Positions 46,400 to 58,000 of a stretch of 64,000 bases of DNA are shown here, one piece after another (the stretch's first letter is position 1; each line of letters opens with the position of its first letter). Location: positions 142,263,450-142,327,449 of the forward strand of contig CP136063.1 in assembly GCA_032622095.1 (NCBI GenBank), read 5' to 3'. This stretch comes from Siphonodentalium dalli. Taxonomy: Eukaryota > Mollusca > Scaphopoda > Gadilida > Siphonodentaliidae. The notes beneath the pieces were generated by a model. That model made no database searches. It saw nothing but the letters and a program-made list of their open reading frames with translations, and was not told the origin of the DNA. The position numbers and the translations under genes are program-made.

Positions 46400-48850
46400 C
46401 TCTCGTTTCTGAAATTCCTTGAAAGATATGGCCGCCAGCAGCCATCTTGGATTTCAAATTTTAACAATCGGCACCCCGTAGCCGACATTTTTTTGGCATG
46501 CTCAGGATCACATCTGGATGGAGCTATTGAATTTGAATGATATTCAATCGAAAATATGGCTGCCTGCAGCCATCTTGGATTTTAATCTTTGCATCACTAA
46601 CTACTTTGGCATGCCTGGCAGCCAAGCATCCATTTGATCCCAGCCGTCATAAGACTCCAAGTTGAGCTACATTGTCATTTACACTTTCATTATACTGCCA
46701 GACTGGTATCTTCATGGACAATCTTGTATTAGCTCAACTTGTGAGTCCATCAACAATTTCTTTAAACACACTATCTTGGATTTCACAACCCAATGCAGGG
46801 ACAACCCGGCCCAAATAAAGAATGAATTACAACTTTCTCTGCTTTATTTCAAGTATACTTTTGTGACATTGTCAACATGATCCAATAGCAATAGCAATAT
46901 AGATATAAAAAATAGTTGTGACACAATACAACCTGTACATGTATAAGAAAAGAACAGAATAGATTCAATAGAGTATACTTCCGAGTGTTAATATTCATAT
47001 AATTGTTTAGTTCGGTGTCCAATTCTCGTACCGACTATGTCGCCACAGCGGGATTTATTTGTGTTTTAAAATATAAATCATACATTTCGAAGAAAATATG
47101 AAGATAAAATTGTGCACGACATAAATTATCTAATCAAAACATGGGATAACTGACCAAAGAAATTGGGACAACCCGACTCAAAATACGCCAGGGTCAGGTT
47201 GTCCCTGTGTTGGGTGATCCTGCTTCCCAAAATCCTTCAGCACACCCAACAGGCCACATCCTTCATCCAATCATCACCAAACTTCATATGGTTCTTTCGG
47301 GTGATATATATGATTCTTTTTTGGGGTTCTTCGGGGTGATGGGAGCAATACATTTTTTTCAGAAATCCGTTAAAAACATGGTCTCCAGCAGCCATCTTGG
47401 ATTTCAAATTTGAATCCATCAGCACACCCTGCAACTCGCATTTATCTGAGAAATGTTTTGAAATTTCACAGGCATGTTTAGGATCATCTTTAGATCACCT
47501 GCCGCCAGCAGCCAACTTGGATTTTACTCTTTGCATGACTACATCCTTCGGCGCAGCCTACACATTCTACATCCCTCATCGGATCATCACCAAACTTCAT
47601 ATGGATCTTTGGGGTGCATGACCTCTAGATGGGAGCGATTGAATTTGAACAATTTTCAATGAATAACATGGCTAGTGGGAGCCATATTGGATTTTACTCT
47701 CTGCATGACTAAATCCTTCAGTACTCCCAACGTTACCACTAGTCAACAGGCTGATGTTTGGGTATACATACACCATTTTATATACAAATCTGACATTGAG
47801 TGAGAGTAATCCTGTGAATACCCAGTGGAAACTGGGGATCCTGTCTGCTTAGACTATTAGCATTGATCTCTGTGATGTTCAGGCTTGCTTGGATAGTCAC
47901 TATAATACATGGACATAAACTAACAATACTATACTATTGCTATAGCTATACATATACTGGTAGCCATAATGGAGTTTACTTTCTGCATGACTAAATCCTT
48001 CAGCACTCCCAGCAGGCCACAACCCTCATCTTATCGTCATCAAACTTTGAAATTTTCGGAGTGACCACTAGATGGAAGCCATAATGGATTTCACATTTGA
48101 ATCCATTGGTACAGCCTGCAGCCACCATTTATTGAGAAATGTTTTGAGAATTTACAGGCATGTTTAAGATCACCTCTAGATGGGAGCTATTGAATTTGTA
48201 AAACATGGTCGCTGGCAGCCATCTTGGATTTTATTCTTTGTATCACTAAATCTTTGAGGTCACCATACAGCCTACATTTTTCATTGCATTGATCCAAAAC
48301 TCCATATGTAACATCGGGGTGGGAGCTGTTGAATTTCTCTAAATTTAATATTTTTAAATGGTCGTCTGCAGCCATCTTGGACTTCACATTTGAATTGGGA
48401 CACACGTCCCTGTAGCTGTCATTTATGGTTGGATCTCTTTTAAATGAAGATTGCGCTATTGCGATGGGTTGGCATCCATCAACAATTTGTTTGACACAGT
48501 CCACATCCCTTGTCCTATCATCATTAAACTTCATATGGATCTTCGGGGTGACATCTAGATGGGAGCCATCAAGTTTATTCCGATTGATATTCATTAAAAT
48601 ACATGGACGTCATCAGCCATCATGGATTTCACATTTGAATTTATCGGCACATTTTATATTGGAGAATTGTTTTGAAAATTTACAGGCATGTAAGTAGGAG
48701 CTATCAAATTTGAATGATTACGATAAAAAATATGGCCGCCAACAGCCATTTTGGATTTTACTCTCTTTATGACTAAATCCTTCGGCACACGTTGTACCCA
48801 CAGTCAGCATTTGTCATCCAATTTATCCCAAACTTCATCTTAAGGTGATC
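46400..48850 (+). repeat. ~168-bp degenerate tandem repeat family, block 3
   Basis: Ordered family words run throughout (CCAGCAGCCATCTTGGATTT, TGCATGACTAAATCCTTC, CTAGATGGGAGC), interrupted by the element at 46788-47215 and by unassigned sequence at ~47730-47960. Confidence 0.8.
46788..47215. mobile_element. Inverted-repeat-bounded insert, 428 bp
   Basis: Begins ACCCAATGCAGGGACAACCC and ends with the near reverse complement (GGTTGTCCCTGTGTTGGGT). Family words stop and resume at its edges. The CAGGGACAACC core recalls hAT ends, but I could not find an 8-bp duplication. Confidence 0.55.
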
Positions 48851-50315
48851 CATCTGTGGGTCTGTCTGTCCATAGACACATACTATCTAATGCGATAACA
48901 TGAGTATTTTTATGAGATGATGTTCACATTGTATGTGCATGTTATAGTGGTATAGTTTTTTATATCGATCGGTTTACCGTTTTAGTAATTATTAACACTT
49001 TGCATCCACCTTGACACATGTTCTATCTGACGTGATAACTCATATCGTTTTTGTTGCTTGAACCAGGTTTATAAATGAACACTCTTTGATAGACATATTT
49101 AGTAGTGTTATACAATTAGAGGTGATGTCCTGTTTTGAAAACATAAAGATTTGATTTCAATAATTGCATGTGATATAATGATATATCACATGAAACCCCT
49201 GCATGCAATTATATCATTAAAAAAACCATTACATATACAGATTAATACTATTTTGAAAAGCCGCGCATAACACCAGGAAATGCAAAATGATTGATTTGTT
49301 CATTAAAGTTAAATTCTTGTCCAACTTCTTTGCACTTACAAAAATAGACATAAAAATATTTGGGGACTATATTTTCGGTTGCCAGCCTGAGCGCACAATA
49401 CTTTAAATACGGTTGTGAAGCATCTCAGCCAACCCTGTAAATGTATACATTGTGTGGCTTCTTTTAAGGTTTTACTTTGTTAAAAAGGCATAAAGCTCTT
49501 GGTTTTTTCATGTGATATAATTACACCTCTATTTTTCTCATTCATTGTCCTCGATTCGGATTGGACAAGTCCTACAACCCCTTTATAGTTACTTGTTGTT
49601 TGTATTTCTCGATAAAGATTTAAGTGGACAATCTACCGGTGGAGAAATTCGGTAAGGGTTAACAATCGCGTGAGTCGATTGTCCCCAGGGCGAATTTGTC
49701 TAGATTGTCTATGGTGTGTCCTTGGTTACCAATCATTTCTCTGTGAATTAAAAGTGTTCGCTTCAAAGTAAAAACTGATTGCTTTGATGCATTTCTTGAT
49801 AATAAAAGATTTCAATCTATAATTTTTCTCCAAATGGTTGGCAAATAGCATGGTTATGGCAATAACTGGCTTCACCTGTAACAATTAGATGGTTAACAGC
49901 CTACTGCGAATCGGCAAACTTCAAATTAAATTTTCGAAGGCGTAATTTCAAAGTCGTGATTGCAAAATGTCAATGCTTTAGGCAGATTCACATCAAATTC
50001 CTATACATGTAGTATCTTATTTCTATTTTCCAATTCGAAAAGTGATTTTTAATGACACAATTGTTAGTTGTTCTTCCGCGTAGGTTTCATTTTGTTTACA
50101 TTCATATCGATCGTGACTTGAGCGGCCTTGAACTTCTTTTATCTCGCATTTTCTCCGTTGGAAAATAGGCCAATAAAATTTTGTCCAATCGTTCGAACTG
50201 GATACTCGAAATATCGAAATTGCGATTTTTACAACAGACAATTTGAGATAATTCTTTCTTGTATGTTGGAATTTTTGTGCCAGATGCATAATTATAAGCA
50301 ATCAACATATTTTTT
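48851..50315. other. Unassigned intron sequence
   Basis: No gene and no repeat shared with other parts of the window. A small inverted word TGTGATATAATGATATATCA lies at ~49170. Frames of 92-99 codons at 50023-50427 on both strands show no recognisable domain. Confidence 0.35.
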
Positions 50316-50445
50316 GTTGCATTTACGGGCTTATAAAATTGTATGTGGACGAATAGTACCGGTACTTGGTATAATTTCACTTTGCAAATTTATACAGTAT
50401 GTTATTTGTCCACTTAAAATTATATAAGCCCATAAATGCAATGAC
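50316..50445. repeat. Foldback hairpin, ~35-bp arms
   Basis: GTTGCATTTACGGGCTTATA onward (50316-50350) pairs with 50408-50445 (ending ATAAATGCAATGAC), with a few mismatches and a 57-nt loop. Confidence 0.7.
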
Positions 50446-50786
50446 TCGTTGTGAATCAAATTTATAAAACACGTTTCATAAAATCTTATATCCCAGCATA
50501 ACTTGTTGGAGATCCTCTATAAATTAATTTTATCATATAACATCCAATATCCATAGTGTCAAGAGTACATCTTTCATAGCTTCAAAGCCATTTTTCCGTC
50601 AATGTTGAGGAAAGGCAAAATAATTATAAATCAGACTTGCATTTTGTTTTTTTGCATTAGGGCTCTATTAAACTACATAAGCAAATGCTATCTAAATCAA
50701 TACCTGATCTAGTTTTTAACTTCTGGCATCATTTGAGTAAATTGAAATTGATTACATTATATTGGTTATAGTCCTATCAGATCATT
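50446..50786. other. Unassigned sequence
   Basis: AT-rich; no gene was recognised. Confidence 0.35.
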
Positions 50787-51007
50787 ATAAACCCATATCT
50801 TACACATGGCCTCCATATATATGGTAAAGATAAATAAACTATAAACCCATATCTTACACATGGCCTCCATATATATGGTAAAGATAAATAAACTATAAAC
50901 CCATATCTTACACATGGCCTCCATATATATGGTAAAGATAAATAAACTATAAACCCATATCTTATACATGGCCTCCATATATATGGTAAAGATAAATAAA
51001 CTATAAA
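50787..51007. repeat. 54-bp minisatellite, left part (4 copies)
   Basis: Units of ATAAACCCATATCTTACACA then TGGCCTCCATATATATGGTA then AAGATAAATAAACT. The 54-bp period (18 codons) keeps minus-strand frames open (repeat SLFIFTIYMEAMCKIWVY). Confidence 0.95.
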
Positions 51008-51333
51008 TAGAGGATCTCACATGAGTTTCTATTTTATACGGAATTTATCAACCGAGTTCACTAAATTCGATTTGAGCCGAGGTTTACCGAGGCTCAAATA
51101 GAATTTAGAGGACGAGGTTGATAAATTACGTATAAAATAGGACGAGTGTGAGATACCTTTTATCACATGATCAAATAAACCCGAAGCAACGCGAAATATT
51201 CATCGAAAACAACAATCATGAACTACAGCGATCGCAAGTTATTTGAAGAACGCCGTGATGTCATCACACACGCTGATATTAAACGTGTCTATTACCGATA
51301 ATTATGAAACTGCTTTTATGGCCAAATTATGTG
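51008..51333 (+). mobile_element. Hairpin-headed element, copy 2, inserted in the 54-bp minisatellite
   Basis: Starts TAGAGGATCTCACA. A long hairpin spans ~51012-51155 (arms with GAATTTATCAACC / GGTTGATAAATT and TGAGCC / GGCTCA), followed by TTTTATCACATGATC. Ends AATTATGTG|ATAAA. The array is resumed exactly, with ATAAA at 51003-51007 and 51334-51338, giving a 326-bp insert with an apparent 5-bp duplication. Sequence has diverged from the 5.7-kb and 52.4-kb copies but the layout is the same. Confidence 0.8.
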
Positions 51334-51657
51334 ATAAACCCATATCTTACACATGGCCTCCATATATATGGTAAAGATAAATAAACTATAAACCCATATC
51401 TTACCCATGACCTCCATATATATGGTAAAGATAAATAAACTATAAACCCATATCTTACGCATGGCCTCCATATATATGGTAAAGATAAATAAACTATAAA
51501 CCCATATCTTGCACATGGCCTCCTTATATATGGTAAAGATAAATAAACTATAAACCCATATCTTACGCATGACCTCCATATATATGGTAAAGATAAATAA
51601 TCTATAAACCCATATCTTACGCATGGCCTCCATATATATGGTAAAGATAAATAAACT
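51334..51657. repeat. 54-bp minisatellite, right part (6 copies)
   Basis: Continues the array at 50787-51007. Units show a few substitutions (CATGACC, GCACATGG). Confidence 0.95.
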
Positions 51658-52452
51658 ACTGGTAGATCTACTACTGTAGTGTCCAATGCAGACATTAATT
51701 ATGTTTGTGTGCATCTAGCTGGCTCTGCTATGTATGTTTATTACAAAATTGTTGAAATGTTAATGTTGCATCTATGATACATTCAAGTGACGTACCTGGT
51801 ATAGTCCCATCATATGATGAGATTGGAAATCATTAGCCTTGTCCACTCATCATATGCTCTTGTGATATTTTTCAATCTCCAGGTTCTACCTACAACCATG
51901 ATATGAACACATGCTATCCAAAGCAATACTTTTCTGATCAATCTCATAGTTATACATATCCAAGTAAATACATATCCCCTCCCCTGATATATCTTTCCAA
52001 TCATCTCCATATTATGTGCACAGGTGTATATTAAGTTCTAGATTGCTGATTTTGAGTCTGTATGGTTGAATGTATGGGTTAAACATCTGCCAAAGTATGA
52101 TCCTCATTTCGTTTCATGTACTTGATGATGGTTGTTGTACAGACTTTAATGTTTTTCACATTTACCCACTGCGAGTGCCTTGAGACCCTTTAATAATTGA
52201 ACATGAATTAACATCTTGTATTTTTATGACATTCATTCTGCTAATAAAGTATCGATCTGCATATTTTTTGTAGGTTCTGCCTGTGAAGAGCAGTGCACAA
52301 TAAGTTTATAATATAGGCTATTTGCTCAACCCTTTCATTATTGCTGGGACTGTTCAAGTAATAAGTACAACATACAGCATTGTGCCTTTAAAGCTCTCTG
52401 TTGCTGATGGTCAATACTTACTACATGTATTATACTATAACATTAATATAAA
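51658..52452. other. Unassigned intron sequence
   Basis: At ~52075 GGGTTAAACATCTGCC repeats the text next to the solitary TTAA ends at 18055 and 46373, but without the palindrome. No gene was recognised. Confidence 0.4.
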
Positions 52453-53020
52453 TATAGAGGATCTACAACGAGTCCCCAGTTTATAGCGGAATTTACAAAA
52501 CGTGTTCAGTAAATTAGGTCTGGACTGAGCCTTTGGCGAGGTCCATACCTAATTTACTGAATGATTTTTGTAAATTTCGCTATAAACTTGGGCCGAGTTG
52601 TAGATTCTATTTATTACATGATCCAAAACCTTGACAAAACATGCTTAAAATCAACAAATGGGATGCGAAACTATAACATTCTTCTATAAGGCATGCAATG
52701 TCGTTTCACATATATATAAACTATGCGTTGTTTGCCCGCGTAAAGAAATAGTCCCAGATAAATAAAGACTCTTTGGCATATTTAATGGTGTATGTTTTAA
52801 ATAATGACAAAACTTTTCAATCTCTTCATACATTATAGTTTGTTGGAAAAATATTGGAAGCCATAGTATTTTTGAGACGTAGCGTGCGGAATGTAAACAG
52901 ACGACAAACCGGAAGTCAAAGATCACCTGGCACTATTTCCTGTTATTAAACGATCATTTAATATCACAATTTATAGAATGGGTTTATTGAATGGAATAAG
53001 GGTAGGATCGTGTAATAAAT
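52453..53020 (+). mobile_element. Hairpin-headed element, copy 3
   Basis: Hairpin 52453-52606, then TTTATTACATGATCC (52610-52624), closed by GGATCGTGTAATAAA (53005-53019). Clearly homologous to 5763-6308 along its whole length (shared GTTTGCCCGCGTAAAGAAAT, GGTTTATTGAATGGAATAAG). It ends 108 bp before the terminal CHID1 exon. Confidence 0.8.
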
Positions 53021-53128
53021 ATATATATATATATATATTATCATCACTAGAAGCTCAAATATTATGTGTAGCTTCACTCATCTTTGATTATACAACTATT
53101 TAATGAATAAAATGTATGTATATTCCAG

Positions 53129-53270
53129 GAAAGATGGAGCAACATGGTCTGTATATTACCCGTCCCTGAATTCTATCCAGCTACGTCTGGAGCTGGCCAA
53201 ATCACTCAGGACTGGAATATCCATCTGGGAAATCGGTCAAGGACTTGATTATTTCTATGATCTCTTGTAA
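53129..53270 (+). CDS. CHID1: CHID1-like gene, terminal coding exon with stop
   Basis: The exon follows the acceptor tattccag. Its first g completes a split Lys codon, after which 46 residues run to a TAA at 53268-53270. The reading starts [20 protein letters not shown] and ends [16 protein letters not shown]. The closing [15 protein letters not shown] block is the signature C-terminus of CHID1. In GH18 folds it includes the conserved Trp of the eighth beta strand. There is no ER-retention motif, consistent with a secreted or lysosomal protein. Together with the other two exons this gives ~124 C-terminal residues of a protein that is about 390 residues long in vertebrates. A hairpin-headed element ends only 108 bp upstream of the acceptor, and an antisense LINE begins about 220 bp downstream. 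Confidence 0.92.
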
Positions 53271-53490
53271 TGTTAAAGATGTATTCAGGGCTTTGGGACA
53301 ATCTTCTTCTTTTTATTTGTTTGAAAAAACATGTCTGGATTGATACTTCAAGGACTCTAATTTGTTTGATATAGAATAGTTATCCAGTTATGTTATATGG
53401 TTTTAATATTATATAGAGAGACAGCAGTAAATACCACATTAAGTTTCATTAACAAAATGGGATTTTTGATCTAATATATAAAGTCAAGTT
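53271..53490 (+). other. Probable 3' untranslated region of the CHID1-like gene
   Basis: AT-rich sequence lies between the CHID1 stop codon and the 3' tail of an antisense LINE. I see no canonical AATAAA. Possible weaker poly(A) signals are AGTAAA near 53427 and AATATA near 53474. The mRNA may end within this stretch or inside the LINE. The end point is inference. Confidence 0.4.
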
Positions 53491-55740
53491 GATAGAATAG
53501 AATAGAATTTATAAAGCAAAATATGCCCCTGGGTTGGGACAGGTTGCCAAACATAGATATAATATTACTGTGATACATGAACACACATCACATGAATAAT
53601 AATAACATCATTCAGTCATGTAACTTAATATACATTATATAGTAATATTTATGTACTATTCAATTTATGTACTGTGTACTCGAAAAACTTCCTGACTACG
53701 TTGCAAATTTCCACGCAATGTTGTGTAAGGTCATTCCATGTTGTGTGGAATATTGGGGGCAGTCAATTAAGAAGTGTCTTTCATCTACGACGACCTTGTC
53801 TTCACAGAAGACACCCAGCCATAATGGTAAAGATGTCTTTTTCGCTTGTGTATGTCTACCCTTTTCAGTAGCAAGAGAATGATTACTTATTCTCAGTTGC
53901 ATAAACATTATACGGTTAGTGTGAATGAATAAGGTAGTGTTCTAACTCAAAATTTCATTTGAAATGCCTATATGTTCTTAGTTTGTTTTTGCCTGATTTA
54001 GAAGTGCTATCAAGCATACTGACTCAAAAACATGGTTTGTCTGGAGCTGTCATTTGAACAAAATCAGACGCTACTATACTCTCATCTCTATTTATAGTAA
54101 ACCCATACGATTCTAGACTTTTGAAGATTGAACTACCAGTTTTCCCACTAAGTTGTTCAATAACTGCGTCTTGCAATTAATTGCTCATGCAACATGAGGT
54201 AATTCTAACCACATAGGAAGCCATTCAAAACAATGCGTCAATGCATAACGGATAGCTTCCTAAATGTAGTTCAGCTCGTACAGCAAAATTGGATACATAT
54301 TTCCCAACTCCGGGAATAATTTTGCAATGTGATACATGAACTTTTTCACATAGTTTAAGTGTATATATTGGTCCCAGGTTTAAGGGACGTTTTCTGAGGG
54401 AGTGGTGCTTTATTAGTGCATGCATGTGTTATTGAAAAGAGAGCCTTTCAAGTTATCCACTGCCTGTATGAATTTTCCTGTGTTTGCAAATGTAATTCCA
54501 AGATATGTGTATTTGATAAAAATTTCTAATTGATTTCCAGCAAGGAAGAAGTTTGGGTAAAAGTTTAGTTTTCTAGTTTGAAAAATCATGCATTTGGTCT
54601 TATCTGGTGGATTGACTGAGAGAGCGTTCATATTCGTGTAAGTCTGTAAGCTATCTAATGACCGCTGAAGTCCCTCCGGACTTTCTGACAATAGAACTAA
54701 ATCATCTGCAAATAATAAAATAATTTAGTTTGCTAGAACCGATAGACAGTGGGTCACATTTATCATCAAAAATGCCAACAATGTCATCAATAAATATCTT
54801 GAATAATAGAGGGGATAATTAAATACCTATCCTTGTTGATCAACTGTATCAAATGCTTTCCGAAGACGCTGTCAATTGTACTTTTGCCAGCACTAAAACC
54901 GAATTGATTTTCACTTATTACGTTATTAATCTCCAGAAATGCAGCCAATCTATGGTTAATTAGTTTATTGAACAATTTGCCCACTGATGAACTAAGTGCT
55001 ATTGCCCAATAATTGTTCGGATCGTCCTTAGCTCCCTTTTGTGTATCAAACTGAGAATTGACTTACTCAATTCAGGTGGGTAATACCCTGGTTTAAATTT
55101 ATATTAAACATATGTACAAACTGATCAATCATTAAAGGCACAGCGCAGTTGATATATTCATTGGTAATTTGATCTGGGCCAATAGCTTTTTTTGTTTTGA
55201 GTTCACGCACTGCCACTATCATCATTGAGAGATATGTCACATGATATTGGTGTCCGTATGGAAGACGAATCTACAATACCTGACTGCATAGGACTATAAA
55301 GATTTTGAAAAAATTCAACAGCTGTATCTGAGTTTATATCGTCACTGGAATTTCTATTTTTATCTTTGTTATTACGGAGGCCATCTATTTTGCACCAATA
55401 CTGTGTGGGGTTGTCTGTTTCTAATTCATTTAAATTATTATGAAGTTCTGCATAGAATGTTTTTCTTATGCGTTTTAATTCCTTTTTATATGTTTTTTTG
55501 TAGTGAAAAACTTGCCTTTTAACTTTACATCAAAAGGATCATTTCTTACATCCTTTACGATCTTGTCGAATGTTTGCTTCAATTCTTTACACCTGTTGTC
55601 GAACCACTTACTTTTGCGGGCTAGTTTGATGCTCTTAGGAACAAAAGAGCCAGCGAGTCTATTTATCTTGTTAATTACTGCCATTTAATATGTCATCTGA
55701 GGCCCAAGCTGCTCCCTGCTGGTCACTGGAGTAGTCGCGT
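53491..55740 (-). pseudogene. Antisense non-LTR retrotransposon (LINE), 5'-truncated and broken
   Basis: On the minus strand: ~55684-55475 reads as the segment before the RT (KSKWFDNRCKELKQTF). ~55075-54787 gives RT blocks (DDPNNYWAIALSSSVGKLFN, then NQFGFSAGKSTIDSVF). 54720-54413 gives motif C as LLFADDLVLLSESPEGLQ (catalytic FADD intact, Asp codons at 54704-54709), then the thumb motif NALSVNPPDKTKCMIF. 53908-53696 gives the C-terminal LRISNHSL-EKGRH and RHFLIDCPQYS motif. The 3' end has an ATTCT-type tail (plus strand GATAGAATAGAATAGAATTT at 53491). Frameshifts and stops separate the pieces. Confidence 0.85.
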
Positions 55741-55800
55741 TATTGATATTGTAGCAACTGATAGCTTATTTCAGGGGAAGTAATTTTATCTATGGTTTTT
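55741..55800. other. Short unassigned gap between LINE and dispersed repeat
   Basis: No feature was seen. Confidence 0.4.
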
Positions 55801-56210
55801 AGCTCACCTGAGACGAAGTCTCCGGTGGAGCTATAGTCATCACTTCTCGTCTGGCGTCCATCCGTCAGTCCTTCCGTCAAGAATCATCTTCTCCCGAACC
55901 ATAAGACCAAATGGGTTCATATTTGGTGAATCACATTCCGATTTGTTCAAATGAGGTCGCCCGGTCAAATAGTTGCGAAGCTAGCACCATAACTCTTTCC
56001 CACCATAGTAATTCTTACAATGACTTCTTCTCAAATTTCATTGGGCCGAATGGGTTCATATTTGGTACAAAGGGTCCTTGGGCGACTCTGGTTCAGATTT
56101 GTTGAAATGAGGTCACTGTGTAACATGTGGGCGGAGCCAGTGACATAACTCCAAAAAACTAAAAAATTCAGATTGAACTCCTTTTTTTTAAACATGTTAT
56201 AAAATTTGAA
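55801..56210 (+). repeat. AGCTCACCTGAG hairpin/TCCG dispersed repeat, copy 3
   Basis: Hairpin at 55801-55832, a shortened TCCG tract, then GGGTTCATATTTGGT body units. Confidence 0.8.
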
Positions 56211-58000
56211 AAACTAACACCATTATAACATCCTCAGAGTAATGAAACTTTAATCTTTAATGAAATCACAGAAACTTTCCATCAATTTAATGTTGCTACC
56301 CCATACAGCAGGCTAGCATCCCCAGATACACCCTCCAGGGACCTCATTCTGCTTAGGCCTCATCTTCTGGGAAGTATTTTCAGTATCAAATTGAAATTTT
56401 GTTTTAGTTACTTTTTGACTTTTTCCCTTCTTTTCAGTTTCTATGTCCCCTAATTTGCAGAAGATAAAATGCATAATTAAATGCTCAATGGGTGTGCATC
56501 ACCAACTTCAACTGTAGAACTTCAATCTGTTTGGGACCTCATTCTGCATATGTTAGACACACTAAAGTCCTTCTATTTGTCTGTCTGTTGGGATGTCTAT
56601 CCATCCATCTATCAGCAATTGTTTTCTTCTCCATATTAAAGACCGAATGTGTTTATATAATTGTATATATATGTATATTATATGGTGTGCATGTTCCCTA
56701 GGTGACTCACAATCAGATTTGTTCAAATAAGTTCAGCAGATCAAATAGGTGCGAAGCCAGGGCCATAACACTTTCCCTCCATAGTAATTCTTAAAACAAT
56801 TTCTTTTCAAGAACCATTGGGCCTCCATATAGCTTATATTTTGTATGGAGGGGCCTTGAGTGATCGGGGTTCAGATTTTTAGGAAAAGATGCCCCCAGAG
56901 GGTGAATTCGGTGATGCTAGCCCACCTTGCGGAATAGTTTCATTAAATTCACCTTTTGGGGACATCATTCAGACAAACTAATACCGGCTTGGCTGTTCCA
57001 ATATTATTTTCTTATCCAGGTGAAATCATACCCTGATTTTTCAAAGAAAAATTGGAGGGTGTATTGCATATTGGGGGGTATATTGATATTACTAGACGAA
57101 TGGATCTCATAGATGGGGATTCACATTTGTTCTAATAGGGGCATAGATAAGAGATTTAACTCTCCTCTGTGCTGTTTGGTACTGGTATAATTATTAGTAT
57201 TGATTTCTAGGCAGCCTGTGTGGGGGCAATGTTTGAGGTAATGGGGAGGGAGTATAGAGGGTGTGGAGTTTGATCCCCTACTTTAATCAAAATTAAAACA
57301 GTTGAAAATTTCATGCCTGATACAACATTAGTTGTAGATTAGATGTTCACAGCAAAAAAATTCATGCCTGATACAACATTAGTTGTAGATTTTCCAATAT
57401 TATTTTCTTAACCACCACTTATCCAGGTGAAATCATGCACTGATTTTTCAAATCAAAATTGTGGGGGGGGGGGTATATTGGATATTGGGGGGTATATTGA
57501 TATTACTTGATGAATGGATCTCATAGTTTGGGATTCACATTTGTTCTAATAGGGGCAGAGATAAGAGATTTAACTCTCCTCTATGCTGTTTGGTACTGGT
57601 ATAATAATATTGATTTCTGGGCAGCCTGGTGGGGGCTATATTTGAGGGAGTGTAGAGGGGGTGGAGTTTGAGCCCATACTTTGATCAAAATTGAAACAGT
57701 TGAAAGTTTCATGCCTGATGTCATTAGTTGCAGATTAGATATTCACACCAAAAATAGGTTAGAATTGTTCTCATAGTTTGGTTTGATTTTCCAACATGTA
57801 TGTTTTAACTCAACAGTCCATATGTTCCTACTTCAGGTTAAACTGTTGGACAGAATTGGCCAAAATTTTTAACTTTATTGGGGTGTCATGTTGGTAATTT
57901 TCAAAAGTTTGAAGTACTGGTACCAGTTGTAAAATTCAACATAAGAGGGATGTGCAAAAGGAATTTTTTGAACTTAGTACTGTGTTATGGTTGTCTTTTT
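56211..58000 (+). repeat. Block D-like repeats with a ~405-bp internal duplication
   Basis: 56280-56960 carries block D words (CCTCATTCTGCTTAGGCCTC, GAGGGTGAATTCGGTGATGC). 56995-57400 is repeated at ~57400-57765 (ATCCAGGTGAAATCAT, GGGGGGTATATTGATATTAC, GCTGTTTGGTACTGGTATAA). A G tract lies near 57463. Confidence 0.75.

Larger units (their letters stand above)
38285..53128 (+). other. Phase-2 intron of CHID1-like gene, 14,844 bp
   Basis: Bounded by gtgagt and ttccag. It holds direct-repeat copies shared with the upstream intron, a TTAA element with nested palindromes, ~168-bp degenerate repeats, and two hairpin-headed elements, one inside a 54-bp minisatellite. Confidence 0.85.

Noticed and set aside
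46788-47215. Firm hAT classification for the CAGGGACAACC-ended insert
   Set aside because: The bases outside the CAGGG core are themselves inverted (ACCCAATG / TGTTGGGT), and no 8-bp direct duplication is visible, so only an unclassified inverted-repeat insert is claimed.
50023-50427. Overlapping 92-99 codon frames on both strands
   Set aside because: They overlap each other and a foldback hairpin. Nothing distinguishes them from chance frames in AT-rich DNA.
51316-51714. 132- and 122-codon overlapping minus-strand frames
   Set aside because: Both come from the 54-bp minisatellite (18-codon period), two frames of the same repeat. There is no sign of a gene start or splice context.
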